Assembly: GCA_948739805.1 (NCBI GenBank)
Contig: CAPYID010000012.1
Span: forward strand, 1 to 51,458
Length of the DNA stretch: 51,458 bases
Reading direction: 5' to 3'
Origin: an uncultured Clostridia bacterium
GTDB taxonomy: Bacteria; Bacillota; Clostridia; TANB77; CAG-508
Shown here in pieces: positions 42,149 to 51,253 of this stretch. Both the position numbers and the translations under genes were made by a program. The stretch's first letter is position 1; every line of letters starts with the position of its first letter. Under the pieces are notes generated by a model. The model searched no databases. It worked only from the letters and a program-made list of their open reading frames with translations, and was not told the DNA's origin.

Positions 42149-42260
42149 TATTTACTCCTTTCTTTGACAGCTTGAAATACGATATAAAATTATAGCTACT
42201 TAATTTCAAGTAGTGTTTATAATATACCATATTTCAAACTAAAAATTCAATACAAAAACT

Positions 42261-42524
42261 TTACTTTTGGAAGATTTCAAAAAATCTAGTTAATATAGTG
42301 TGTTCTGAATCTTTGTTAAAATAGGTATTTACCTTATAAACAGTACCTTTTATTTCTTTTTCAAAGTTCAAATTCTGCTCTGGATAAAAACTCTTTAAAT
42401 ATTCTATAATTTCTTCATTACTATTTTTAGCGAGTTTATTACAAAATTCATTTTTTAAATTCTCTAAAAACTCATATTCTTCATTAGTTAGTTCAATTCT
42501 ATATATTTTTTCATTATCTTGCAT
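42261..42524 (-). CDS. TnpW-like small protein
   Basis: An 87-aa protein. The C-terminal part EIKGTVYKVNTYFNKDSEHTILTRFFEI follows the TnpW pattern (TTY-V-FS-ET-RLI type). The N-terminal half is helical and charged, unlike classical TnpW. It overlaps the mobV gene by 11 nt at its 5' end and lies between mob and recombinase genes, where TnpW usually sits. Function unknown. Confidence 0.6.
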   Translation of the reverse strand: MQDNEKIYRIELTNEEYEFLENLKNEFCNKLAKNSNEEIIEYLKSFYPEQNLNFEKEIKGTVYKVNTYFNKDSEHTILTRFFEIFQK

Positions 42525-43809
42525 CTCTATCAGCCCTCCTTTTCTTGTATTCAGGAGAGTTTTTAAGTTTCTGCTTTTCTAATCTTGCTTTTTCTTTTGC
42601 TTCTTCACGAGCTTTTCTTTCAGCTTGTATTTTTTCTTGTTCAAGTCGTTGCCTTTCTAATTCATCTCGTTTTTCTTTATCAAATAAACCTTTGAAAAAA
42701 TCTGTAACTTTTTGAGGTGCAAGTTTTATAGCATGGAAGTAATCTTTTGTTTTTTCTACAATGTCATCATATAAAGATTTCCACTTATCTACTGCATTTC
42801 TTAAATTATCAATTCTGCTATTCAGCTCATATATTTCTTTATCTGCAACAATTCCTTTTTTAGCATATTGAGTTAAACTTTCATAATCTTCTTGTTCTAA
42901 TTCAATTTTTTTAGAAAATCTCTTTTGCTTTCCTAAAGAAGAAATATCTCCAATTTGCTTATCATATTTTATATAGGAATTATATGAAGATTCTTTCTCT
43001 TCAACTTTATTAGTAATATTTTCTAGCCTTTCAGTGTCTTTTTTAATTTTAAATTGTAAGTCATCTAAATGTTCTTGTTGACTGCCTTTTACACCACGAA
43101 TAAAGTCTTTATAACCACTATCAGACATATACCTAAAAAATCTGTCTTGTAATAAGCTATATGATTTTATTAGTTTTGCTTTTCCGTTTTCATCATATAT
43201 AGGATTTCCTTGATTATCTAGTAATTGTTCAGATTTCCATTTCTTACTATGACTTACTTGATTGATTATTTCTTTTGTAGTACCTATTAAAGATTTATCT
43301 TTACATCTTTTAGTCCATTTTACTTCTTTTGTTACAATTGGTATTGCTACAACATGTAGATGATAATGATATATAGGCTTTCCATATTCTTCAGTCAAAG
43401 CAATATTTAATTCATCTGCATGCATTACTGCTGATATAATATTATCAGTTCCCATTTCTTGTTCAGCAAAGTGAAAAGCTTTCTCATAAAATTCTTTTGC
43501 AAATTCATAACCACCATGTTTTTCAAAATAATCAGAGTTAATATCAAATATAAGTTCATCAAATAAAGTTGCATTTTTTTGCAAACCTCTTAATGATACT
43601 TCTCCATTATCAAGTTTTTCTTTTAACTTTTCATTGTAGGTGGTTTCACATCTTTTGTAATGTATATTGTTTGGTGTTTGAGATAAATCAACATTCATAT
43701 TAGAATATGATTTGTTTTTTCTTTCGTTGTGTCTTTCAGCTTTAGTTATACTTGTTTTAGTATAAGTTTCTACTCTAGCTACTGAATAATTTGTTTTGTT
43801 CTTGTCCAA
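42514..43809 (-). CDS. MobV-family relaxase (plasmid recombination enzyme / TnpZ-like)
   Basis: A 431-aa relaxase. The N-terminal block VARVETYTKTSITKAERHNERK, the middle SAVMHADELN and the HYHLHVVAIPI histidine motif are those of Pre/Mob (MobV) proteins, which nick oriT and lead conjugative transfer. The C-terminal 170 residues are a charged coiled coil ending in Arg/Lys-rich repeats. An unusually hairpin-rich region lies immediately upstream, likely its oriT. The gene has a weak SD (AAGGAAAAT). Confidence 0.88.
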   Translation of the reverse strand: MDKNKTNYSVARVETYTKTSITKAERHNERKNKSYSNMNVDLSQTPNNIHYKRCETTYNEKLKEKLDNGEVSLRGLQKNATLFDELIFDINSDYFEKHGGYEFAKEFYEKAFHFAEQEMGTDNIISAVMHADELNIALTEEYGKPIYHYHLHVVAIPIVTKEVKWTKRCKDKSLIGTTKEIINQVSHSKKWKSEQLLDNQGNPIYDENGKAKLIKSYSLLQDRFFRYMSDSGYKDFIRGVKGSQQEHLDDLQFKIKKDTERLENITNKVEEKESSYNSYIKYDKQIGDISSLGKQKRFSKKIELEQEDYESLTQYAKKGIVADKEIYELNSRIDNLRNAVDKWKSLYDDIVEKTKDYFHAIKLAPQKVTDFFKGLFDKEKRDELERQRLEQEKIQAERKAREEAKEKARLEKQKLKNSPEYKKRRADRDAR

Positions 43810-43856
43810 TATATTTTCCTTCCTGTAGGTAGCTAAGAAAGCGACCGAAGGGAGCT

Positions 43857-44260
43857 GTTACATAACTTTCTAACGAAAGTATGTAACCCACTATGACACT
43901 TTCAAAACTTCGTTTTGCAAAGATGTCAGTGGGCTCCTTGCGGAGAGCTCATAAATTATCTAATCTTACGATAGATAATTTATGTTTGGCTTCGCCAAAG
44001 CAAAAGAATATATTTAATATCGTTCATATATTCTTTTGCTCATCTTAACAATTTATTTACATACCCAAAATAAATTGTTAAGCTCTTTTTGTGTCTGTAA
44101 AATAGAGAGGGCAGAAGATTATGCACAACAAAAAGACCATAAGCGATATACCAATACTCTATTTACCTACATGAATACAATTTTAATAAGCTCAAACAAA
44201 ATTTGAGTTTTAAATATGTACTCATTTTTTAGTGTGTATGTAAATAGAATATTGAACTTT
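43857..44260. other. Hairpin array upstream of mobV, candidate oriT/replication region
   Basis: Successive inverted repeats: 43857-43888 (GTTACATA-ACTTTC-TAAC-GAAAGT), 43891-43932 (nested, loop AAAAC-TTC-GTTTT), 43952-43981 (AAATTATCTA/TAGATAATTT), 43983-43998 (TTTGGC-TTC-GCCAAA), 43999-44040 (15-bp perfect), 44045-44083 (about 14 bp) and a long-range pair near 44154/44253 (CTATTTAC/GTAAATAG). The whole 43810-44577 gap has no gene I can support. Confidence 0.7.
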
Positions 44261-44577
44261 GCACTCATGGCTTTCTTAATTACTTATAAATACTGGACAA
44301 GTTTACTATTATTTTAAAAATTTTCACACTTTCTAATAACCAGCTCGCAATCCTATATGCGACTCGTTTTCGCCTGGCATCTGAGGAATTGTAAAATTCC
44401 AAAGAAGACATCAATATTCTTGTATTCCTGATTAGAATACACATATTATATACCACGATTTTTGAAAAAAGTCAAATTTATTTGGCGAAAATGTTGAGAA
44501 AATGCTACTTTTATGGTATAAATATGTCAATACACTAAAGAAAAAGTTATAAAAAATAATATTAGAAAGAAAACTAG

Positions 44578-45255
44578 GTGATTATAATAAAAAGGTTAAA
44601 TATATTTATAGATGAAAGTGGAGATTTTGGCTTTGTAAAAGGAAGTTCAGACTTATATGCTGTTTCATTTACATTACACGAAAGTACCGATTCAATAGAG
44701 AGTGAACTAAAATATTTGAATAGAAAATTGTCTGATCTTAATTATGATGGAATGATACACTTAGCATATTTAGTAGCTAAAAGAGGAGATTATTCACATT
44801 TTGATTTAGAACGAAGAAAAAGTATATTTTGGGCTATATTCTACTTTTCAAATAGAGTTAAAGTTAAAATAAGAACTGTAATTATAGATAAGAAATATAT
44901 AAACAAGAAAATGCAACTTAATATGGCATTGGCAAGAGAAATAGGACAATTTATAAATGATAATAATGCATATTTTGATACATTTGATAAAATCGTTATT
45001 TACTACGATAATGGTCAAGAAACTTTAGCCACAATACTTGATACACTTTTTGCTACTAATCCAAAAGTAGAAAGAAGAATAGAGTTTGACCATACTAAAA
45101 AACGATTATTTCAAGTTTCAGACATGTTAACAGTAATTGATAAGCTAGACTACAAAAGAAAAAATAATATTACATTTACAAAAGCTGAAAAGTACTTTTT
45201 TAATGGTAAAGATTTTAGACACATTATAAATTTGTTGAAAAATAAAAGAATTTAA
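44578..45255 (+). CDS. DUF3800 protein
   Basis: A 225-aa DUF3800 protein. The N-terminal FIDESGDFGF and the late DHTKKRLFQVSDMLTVIDK (pattern xxLQxADxxA) are the two conserved acidic blocks; the family has an RNase H-like fold with Asp/Glu residues suited to metal binding. DUF3800 genes are frequent on mobile elements and suspected in defence. Start chosen at GTG 44578, next to AGG; another start may be used. It is the first of three cargo genes. Confidence 0.8.
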   Translation: MIIIKRLNIFIDESGDFGFVKGSSDLYAVSFTLHESTDSIESELKYLNRKLSDLNYDGMIHLAYLVAKRGDYSHFDLERRKSIFWAIFYFSNRVKVKIRTVIIDKKYINKKMQLNMALAREIGQFINDNNAYFDTFDKIVIYYDNGQETLATILDTLFATNPKVERRIEFDHTKKRLFQVSDMLTVIDKLDYKRKNNITFTKAEKYFFNGKDFRHIINLLKNKRI

Positions 45256-45280
45256 TATAGATAGGAATAGGAGTTATATT

Positions 45281-45781
45281 ATGTATGATTATGTATTACA
45301 ATATGGTTTTGATATTAAATCTCAAAATTATATTCAAAGTATTAAAGAATACTTGAAAAATAACGGTATTAAAGATAGAGAAAGAAATTGGTTACCACAT
45401 ATAACTATTGATTTATATAATTGTAAAAACAAACATGAATTTATTAATAAACTAGACATAATGATAAAAGATATTAAAGAGTTTTATATAGATTTCAAAA
45501 ATCTAAACACTTGTAATGATGAAACATTATATATTGAACCATATAATAAAAAACAATTAATGGATTTAAAACAGTTTTTTAATAAAGAATTAAACATATA
45601 TATGTTAGAAAAAAGAAAAGAAAGACAATATATCCCACATGCTACGCTTTGCACTAGTGATACACTAGATAAATCTGTTCAATTAGCAAATAATAAATTC
45701 AATGCATTTACTGCTAAAATAAAACATATATGGATTTACAACAGAGATATGGAGTTAATAAAAGAATATAACTTAAAATAA
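45281..45781 (+). CDS. 2H phosphoesterase superfamily protein (2'-5' RNA ligase-like)
   Basis: A 166-aa protein with the two HxT motifs of the 2H superfamily: WLPHITIDLY near residue 45 and YIPHATLCTS near 125. Members hydrolyse or ligate 2',5' or cyclic phosphodiester bonds in RNA or cyclic nucleotides. AGGAATAGGAG precedes the ATG. 25 nt after the DUF3800 gene and 21 nt before the MFS gene, so the three probably form an operon. Confidence 0.85.
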   Translation: MYDYVLQYGFDIKSQNYIQSIKEYLKNNGIKDRERNWLPHITIDLYNCKNKHEFINKLDIMIKDIKEFYIDFKNLNTCNDETLYIEPYNKKQLMDLKQFFNKELNIYMLEKRKERQYIPHATLCTSDTLDKSVQLANNKFNAFTAKIKHIWIYNRDMELIKEYNLK

Positions 45782-45802
45782 TCTACTAAAAAGGAGCAAT
45801 AC

Positions 45803-46984
45803 ATGAGTAAAATATGGAGTAAAACTGAAAATAAAATATTAATAATATTATTGTTATTTAGTATATCAATTGGATTATGGAATAATTTTAGACAGTTATG
45901 GATGCAAGATAATGGTCTTAATGCTACTGAAATAAGTCAAATTATAAGTTTTGGAACTTTATTTTGTGTAGTAGGAATATTGATTTTTTCAAAATACATA
46001 AAATTAGATAAAATAAAAAGATTTATAAGTATTGCTTTATTAGTTAAAGTTATAAATCTGATTATATTATTTTTTATAAACAATACAAATTTAAGTTCAT
46101 TTATTAACTTATCGGTTATCGTGGATATAATTATAGAAAGATTAATAATTATTAGTATATATCCATTAATTGTTACAATTAAGAAAAGTAATACATTATA
46201 TAGCAAAAGAAAACTAGTGGAATATACAGGTAGAGATTTAGGTGTTTTAATAGGTGGATTTGTAATTGGAAAGACATTATTTGGAGTACTATTTAATTAT
46301 AATTTATGCTTATTAATCTCAATTATATTTTCTATTATATCATTACTAATTTTGGTTAATGTTAAGATAGAAAGTATTGAAACCCAAAAATCAAAAGAAA
46401 ATATATTTAAATATATTTTTACCAATAGATTTAGAACAACTTATATTATATATTATTTAATAGGTCAAATAGCTTATTCTACAGCATTAGGCTTAAAAAT
46501 GCTTACTTTAACTAATTATTTAAGCCTTTCAGATAGTGTAGCAACAAAATATTTTTTAATTATAGGAATACTAGCTGATATAATTGGAATAATAGCACTT
46601 AAATTTCTTACTCCGAAAAATGATTATATAACAATAACTATAAAATTCGGGATAAGATTTCTAGGATATACTTTAGCATTTTTGTCTAATAATGTAATTG
46701 TAGTAATATGTGCGATGTCTTGGTCATTGTTAATTTCTACTGCTTATGAAAATGTTACAGATGCACCATATATTAATAGTATAGAACTTGATAAGCAATT
46801 AGCTTATACAAATTTAAGATATATGGTAGGGTCTTTAGGTGAAGCAATTGGTACTTTTTTATGTGGTATAATGTATGCTATAGGTTTACGATATATGTTT
46901 GGATTGTCAGCATTTTTTATGTTATTACAATTAGCACTGGCATATATATTAATTCATCAAAGAAAAATTCTTAATATAAAATAA
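45803..46984 (+). CDS. Major facilitator superfamily transporter
   Basis: A 393-aa membrane protein with 12 predicted hydrophobic segments and a central cytosolic break around residue 195. FRQLWMQDNGLNATEISQI at the start and ALGLKMLTLTNYLSLSDSVATKYF after the midpoint are the paired MFS loops. The substrate is not evident. AAAGGAG upstream. Third cargo gene, followed by a strong terminator. Confidence 0.85.
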   Translation: MSKIWSKTENKILIILLLFSISIGLWNNFRQLWMQDNGLNATEISQIISFGTLFCVVGILIFSKYIKLDKIKRFISIALLVKVINLIILFFINNTNLSSFINLSVIVDIIIERLIIISIYPLIVTIKKSNTLYSKRKLVEYTGRDLGVLIGGFVIGKTLFGVLFNYNLCLLISIIFSIISLLILVNVKIESIETQKSKENIFKYIFTNRFRTTYIIYYLIGQIAYSTALGLKMLTLTNYLSLSDSVATKYFLIIGILADIIGIIALKFLTPKNDYITITIKFGIRFLGYTLAFLSNNVIVVICAMSWSLLISTAYENVTDAPYINSIELDKQLAYTNLRYMVGSLGEAIGTFLCGIMYAIGLRYMFGLSAFFMLLQLALAYILIHQRKILNIK

Positions 46985-47002
46985 TATTAAAAAGCTATAA
47001 TA

Positions 47003-47030
47003 AAAAGCCATTCGTTTGAATGGCTTTTGC
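47003..47030 (+). terminator. Terminator of the cargo operon
   Basis: An 11-bp stem AAAAGCCATTC / GAATGGCTTTT with a 4-nt loop (47003-47013 / 47018-47028). Confidence 0.88.
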
Positions 47031-47195
47031 TAATTCTTTGAATTAGCTCGGGTCAGGTCCTATTGGAGTTAAACTCTTTCAGACCTAGTAGAATATCTAT
47101 CTACAATACATAGTATTCCTTAATTTATTTAATTATACACTAAAAATTTTAAAAAGTATAGCATTTTTTGAAAAAAACTTAGAAAAGTTAGAAAA

Positions 47196-47558
47196 CTAAA
47201 TATAGATTAATTCTTTTAGTATGACTTCTTCTGCTGTATGTTTATAATTATTCATAAGCCCAGTCCATCTCAAAGGGTCAGTATTTTTCAAGTTTTCATC
47301 AATAGGATTTTTTTCTAGCATTTGTTTCATAAGTATTTCAAATCTACTTTTAGCTTGTTTATCGGTTTCAACAATATGTTTTCTTAAAGTCTTGTTCATA
47401 AACATTATTATATATTCTGCTTTTTTGTGATTTTTTAAATATTCTAATCTTAAATGCCCATACTTTCCAATAATATAATCATTTTCATAATCTTCTTTTT
47501 CCAAATATAAGTCAGGAACAAAAAAATCTCCTTCTTTGTGATAAGTTATCTCTACCAT
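47196..47558 (-). CDS. TnpV-like transposon-encoded protein
   Basis: A 120-aa protein with the TnpV signature: GKYGHLRLEYLKNHKKAEY, a middle basic segment and the C-terminal WTGLMNNYKHTAEEVILKEL. TnpV is found in Tn4451-type elements, where its role is unknown. AGGAGG lies before the ATG on the minus strand. Between it and the cargo (47031-47195) I see no gene. Confidence 0.85.
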   Translation of the reverse strand: MVEITYHKEGDFFVPDLYLEKEDYENDYIIGKYGHLRLEYLKNHKKAEYIIMFMNKTLRKHIVETDKQAKSRFEILMKQMLEKNPIDENLKNTDPLRWTGLMNNYKHTAEEVILKELIYI

Positions 47559-47686
47559 AACAAAAACCTCCTAAAATTTAATTTCACTACTTTTAGAACT
47601 ATAATTTTATATCTGCTAAAGCTGTCTTTTATAAAATACAATTTTTAATAAAATTTAAAGTGTACTTAATTTATTCTTACTGGGTT

Positions 47687-47713
47687 AGGAATATTGACTA
47701 AAGTCAAATTCCT
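47687..47713. other. Inverted repeat upstream of the second relaxase, candidate oriT
   Basis: AGGAATATTGACT-AA-AGTCAAATTCCT: near-perfect arms with one unpaired base, 34 nt before the relaxase start. Typical size and position for a MobV nick-site repeat. Confidence 0.6.
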
Positions 47714-47746
47714 ATGCTACGAAGCAAATTCTAAAGGAGGAAAAAG

Positions 47747-49138
47747 ATGAGCGAAGAATTAGCATATTCTATTCACTTAGGTAGTGATAAAAACAAAACC
47801 AATAAAGCTAAAAAAGTTGCAAAAAACAATCCATCTGGAGAAACATCATTTGCAAACAATGGAATACAAAATGCAACACAGTTGTCAAAAGTGAATAAAC
47901 ACAATTTAAGAGATTATGATAATAATAAAGATAATATTTACATTTTATATGGAACTGATAACTTATATCAAGATGTTCAAGACCTATATTTACAAGAATT
48001 TGAAGAAGCAAGACTAGAATATAATAATAAGCAAACTCGTGAAAATAGAAAGATAGATAACTATTTTAAGCATATATCACAAGATAAGCAAAAGGACTTG
48101 GCATGTGAACTAATAATTGAGCTTGGAGATATGGACTTTTGGAATAATAAAAATTTAGATTTTAGAATGAATATGAGATATGTTTACAAAGAGCAAGTAT
48201 TAGACTTAATGAGAATTGTACCAGAATTTAAAGTTGCAAATGCAGTAATACATTTTGATGAACTATCTCCACATCTACATTTAGTTGGTGTTCCTGTAAA
48301 AGATGGTTATAAGAAAGGTATGAAAAAGCAACCTGCAAAGTCAAAAGTATTTACGAAAGAATCGCTACAACGAATACAAGATGAAATGAGAGTTTGTTGT
48401 ATAAAATCATATAATAAACACTATGAAAAGACTTCTATACTAAAACAAAAGAAAAAAGGAAGAAATCAAGATATAGATGTTAAAGATATGGGAGATTACA
48501 GAGAAATAAAGAAACAACTAAAGCAGAAAGAGCAGAAACTGACTAAAGCTAATAATCAAACAAAACAACTCGATAATACAACTACAAATATAAATGAAAT
48601 ATTAGATAATTTAAAACCTGCTAAGCTAAACAAAAATAATATGATTATTTCAAACGAGGATGTCCAGAGAATTAAAAATTATACAAAAGATGTAAAAGAT
48701 ATAACCCAGACAGTAAGAAGTGTAAATGACTTAAATATGGCAATTAAAGATTTTGAGCATTTCGCTTTTGAAATAGAAAAAGAAAATCGTTCTCTTAAAT
48801 ATGAAATAGAACTAAAAGATAATGAAATCGGAAGTCTAAAAAATGAATTATCTACTAAAGACACAATTACAGGTAGATTACAAGCTGAAAAAGAAAAGAT
48901 AAAACAAGAATTACAGAAATTCAAAGATTTTTGGCATAGTATTATGAGCCATTTTCACAAAAGAATTTGCTATGATAAAGATGATAACTATAAAATTGTA
49001 AGTGATGATTTATATAAAAATGGCATATTTGATAGTAACGATAATGAAATTGCAAATAATATTGCTAGAAAAGTAACTATACCAGATGAAAACAAACAAA
49101 CTAAAAGTAAAAAGAAAAATAATGATACAAGATTTTAA
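47747..49138 (+). CDS. Second MobV-family relaxase
   Basis: A 463-aa relaxase with the metal-binding motif HFDELSPHLHLVGVPV near residue 168, the hallmark of the plasmid recombination (Pre/Mob) family, preceded by ANAVI. The C-terminal half is coiled coil. It is only distantly similar to the mobV gene at 42514. AGGAGG 8 nt upstream of the ATG. It may mark a separate mobilisable element or a composite of two. Confidence 0.85.
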   Translation: MSEELAYSIHLGSDKNKTNKAKKVAKNNPSGETSFANNGIQNATQLSKVNKHNLRDYDNNKDNIYILYGTDNLYQDVQDLYLQEFEEARLEYNNKQTRENRKIDNYFKHISQDKQKDLACELIIELGDMDFWNNKNLDFRMNMRYVYKEQVLDLMRIVPEFKVANAVIHFDELSPHLHLVGVPVKDGYKKGMKKQPAKSKVFTKESLQRIQDEMRVCCIKSYNKHYEKTSILKQKKKGRNQDIDVKDMGDYREIKKQLKQKEQKLTKANNQTKQLDNTTTNINEILDNLKPAKLNKNNMIISNEDVQRIKNYTKDVKDITQTVRSVNDLNMAIKDFEHFAFEIEKENRSLKYEIELKDNEIGSLKNELSTKDTITGRLQAEKEKIKQELQKFKDFWHSIMSHFHKRICYDKDDNYKIVSDDLYKNGIFDSNDNEIANNIARKVTIPDENKQTKSKKKNNDTRF

Positions 49139-49154
49139 AAGGAGGAAAAAAGCT

Positions 49155-49449
49155 ATGGAAGAAAACAAAGTTGAAAATGTAATAAATATAATTAAAGATA
49201 TGGATATGAAAGATAGATTAAGATTAGGTATATGCTTAACTACAAGTGATTGGGCTAATATTTTATATAACAAAAACTGAAATGTATGAGAAATTTGATA
49301 CTATGCTAAAAGAAGTTGATGAAGAATATAGAACTACTTTAATAAATTTTGCTAAATATAAACTTGTGATGTTTACAATGGCTAAAATAATGGAAATGGA
49401 ACAAGTTGAACGAAATAAAGTGGTAATGTATTTATTTAATTTAATTTAG
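49155..49449 (+). pseudogene. Small accessory gene broken by a one-base shift (not at CGG)
   Basis: ATG 49155 after AGGAGGA gives MEENKVENVINIIKDMDMKD..., stopping at TGA 49278-49280. The +1 frame continues with EMYEKFDTMLKEVDEEYR... to 49449, which looks like the rest of the same helical protein (97 aa in all). The break is at the A5 run of AACAAAAACTGA; losing one A would give NKTEMYEKF. It may also be two genes, the second starting at ATG 49282. It contains no CGG, so it differs from the six chromosomal cases. Confidence 0.6.
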
Positions 49450-49542
49450 TTTAAAGTTCTAATAATTCTAATTTAGAAATATAGTTGAAATAAATTAGAA
49501 AATACTATATACTATTATCAGTTAAGAAGAAGGGATAAAAAA

Positions 49543-50502
49543 ATGAGAAATGTATTAGTAATAGCAGGTCCAGGGGAAGAAGCTTTTGGAAATGAAGAAA
49601 TTGATTTATTAACTTCAAATATTGAACAAGACAATTCTAGAAGAATGTTATGTGTTGGTAATGGAGTTGAAAAAATAGAAAATGGAGCAATAGCAAGTAA
49701 ATTAGAAGAAATATCGCAAAATGGAGACGATACTACAATCATAATACAAATGCATGGAACAGAAAAGGAAGGGCAATTTTATTTTATAAATGATGATTCT
49801 TATATAAGTTCTCGAGAATTATTTGAAATGGTAAATTCCAGATTTAAAGACAAGCCTGTTGATATAGTAATTACATCATGCCATAGTGGTGCTTGTTTAA
49901 AAGATAAAGATTTATTGCCTAAAGGCAGTGTTGTTGGAGCTTTATCACAAGGAAATGAAACAACCGCTGGTAGTGATGTTAAAAATTTTATAGAAAGTCT
50001 ATTAGGAGCTACTGACGAATTTACAACCTATAATTTAGTGAAATTATATTTGTGTGGATTAAAAACTAGAATTCCTCCAGAAATTGGAATTTAAGGTGAA
50101 CAAGGTACTTTACAATTAGACGAATTACTTAGAAATTCTATAGGAAAAAAGATAGATAAAAGTAAAGTTATAAATTTATTGAAGGAAACTATAAGTGCAG
50201 AAGAAATTGAAGAGTTAATTAATAAAATAGAAACTTCAAAAAATGAGTATGGTATTTGTGCAGTAGAATATGGCAAAGCCATAGCTGTCTGTGCTACAAA
50301 TGAATTTGGCAAAGACATAAATCATGAGAATTACAAATCAATGGAGAAAAATTCAAGAACTATGAGTCCAAGTTCTGCATATGGATTTTTTGAAACTGTG
50401 GATAGATATAGCACACCTATTAGAAGACAGTCGGCACTTAATTGGTCTAGAAGAATAATTGAAAATAGTAAAGATATGGATAAAGGAAAGGAAATGGAAT
50501 AA
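49543..50502 (+). pseudogene. Caspase-like (CHAT/C80-type) protein interrupted by TAA
   Basis: One frame runs from ATG 49543 to 50502 with a single in-frame TAA at 50092-50094. The first part has His71 in MHGTEKEG and Cys113 in TSCHSGA, the His-Cys dyad of caspase-fold proteases. The second part, GEQGTLQLDELLRNSIGKK... to GKEME, is helical and Lys/Glu-rich. Either a nonsense mutation in a 319-aa protein or two proteins (183 aa and a weakly initiated second). AAGAAGGGA precedes the ATG. Function is unknown; proteases with this dyad occur in toxins and immune systems. Confidence 0.65.
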
Positions 50503-50505
50503 TTT

Positions 50506-50955
50506 ATGAATGGTCAATATGCTGAGGCATTAACAGAAGTTGATATGATATTAAAAATAATGCCAGAAGATATTATAAAAAAAATCCCATCATCGTTTTA
50601 TAGTTATATTTCTAATAACAAATCAAGCTCATTTCAATCCAAGGCTATAGATGATATTTTTATAAAAGAAAATGAATTAATAGATGAAACAAAAGATATT
50701 TTATCATTAATATATAGAGCTTATTTATGTGATGAAGAAACTAAAAACAAATTAGAAAAACAAGATTATTTAGAATTACAACAATATAATGAAGAATTAA
50801 ATAGAAAATATAGTGCAGAAAATTTATTTAAAAAAGATACATTGAGAGCTAATATAAATGAAGATATTAAAGAAATAGGATTAATTGAATTAGAAAATGA
50901 AAAATGGTATAAAAAAATATTAAACAAAATAAAGAAGTTATTTTTTAATAAATAA
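50506..50955 (+). CDS. Hypothetical protein downstream of the caspase-like gene
   Basis: A 149-aa protein, largely helical and charged, ending in KKIKKLFFNK. It starts at ATG 50506, 3 nt after the preceding stop, with GGAAAGGAA about 12 nt upstream, so it is probably cotranscribed with the caspase-like gene. I do not recognise it. No signal peptide or membrane segment; it could be a partner or inhibitor of the protease. Confidence 0.6.
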   Translation: MNGQYAEALTEVDMILKIMPEDIIKKIPSSFYSYISNNKSSSFQSKAIDDIFIKENELIDETKDILSLIYRAYLCDEETKNKLEKQDYLELQQYNEELNRKYSAENLFKKDTLRANINEDIKEIGLIELENEKWYKKILNKIKKLFFNK

Positions 50956-51015
50956 TCAGTGCATTAAATTTATGAATATTTTTCACAAATATGTATAAAA
51001 TTTTATATAAATTTG

Positions 51016-51235
51016 TTGCAATGTATAAAAAATATGATATACTTTAATAAATTGATTGATATTTGTATCAATCGTTATGAGAGCCGAAAAAGTTGTAGAT
51101 AACTACGTCATCGGCACCAAGACGAGTTTTTGTCGAACTCTCTATAATACTTGATATAACTTAATTTCAAGATTATAAGAATTTGACAACACAAAAACTT
51201 AAACCGTTTCAAAAAATGAAGCGGTCTTTTTTTGA
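51016..51235 (+). ncRNA. Candidate structured RNA with its own promoter and terminator
   Basis: TTGCAA (51016-51021), 16 nt, TATACT (51038-51043) resembles a promoter. Then an 8-bp hairpin 51054-51061 / 51066-51073, a closing stem GAGAG (51079-51083) / CTCTC (51138-51142) around CCGA/TCGG, with GTAG-ATAA-CTAC and GAC/GTC hairpins inside (a branched fold), and a terminator ACCGTTTC / GAAGCGGT plus T7 at 51202-51232. No protein frame fits. I do not recognise the class; it could be a riboswitch-like leader or a small RNA. Confidence 0.5.
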
Positions 51236-51253
51236 CCAAAAGTCTTGAAAGAA

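Noticed and set aside
1391..48830. Other CGG triplets inside genes, for example ACG GAA in clpB, GCC GGA in the M50 gene, AAC GGA in alaS
   Set aside because: They span two codons in the true frame and have no effect on reading; they serve as a negative control.
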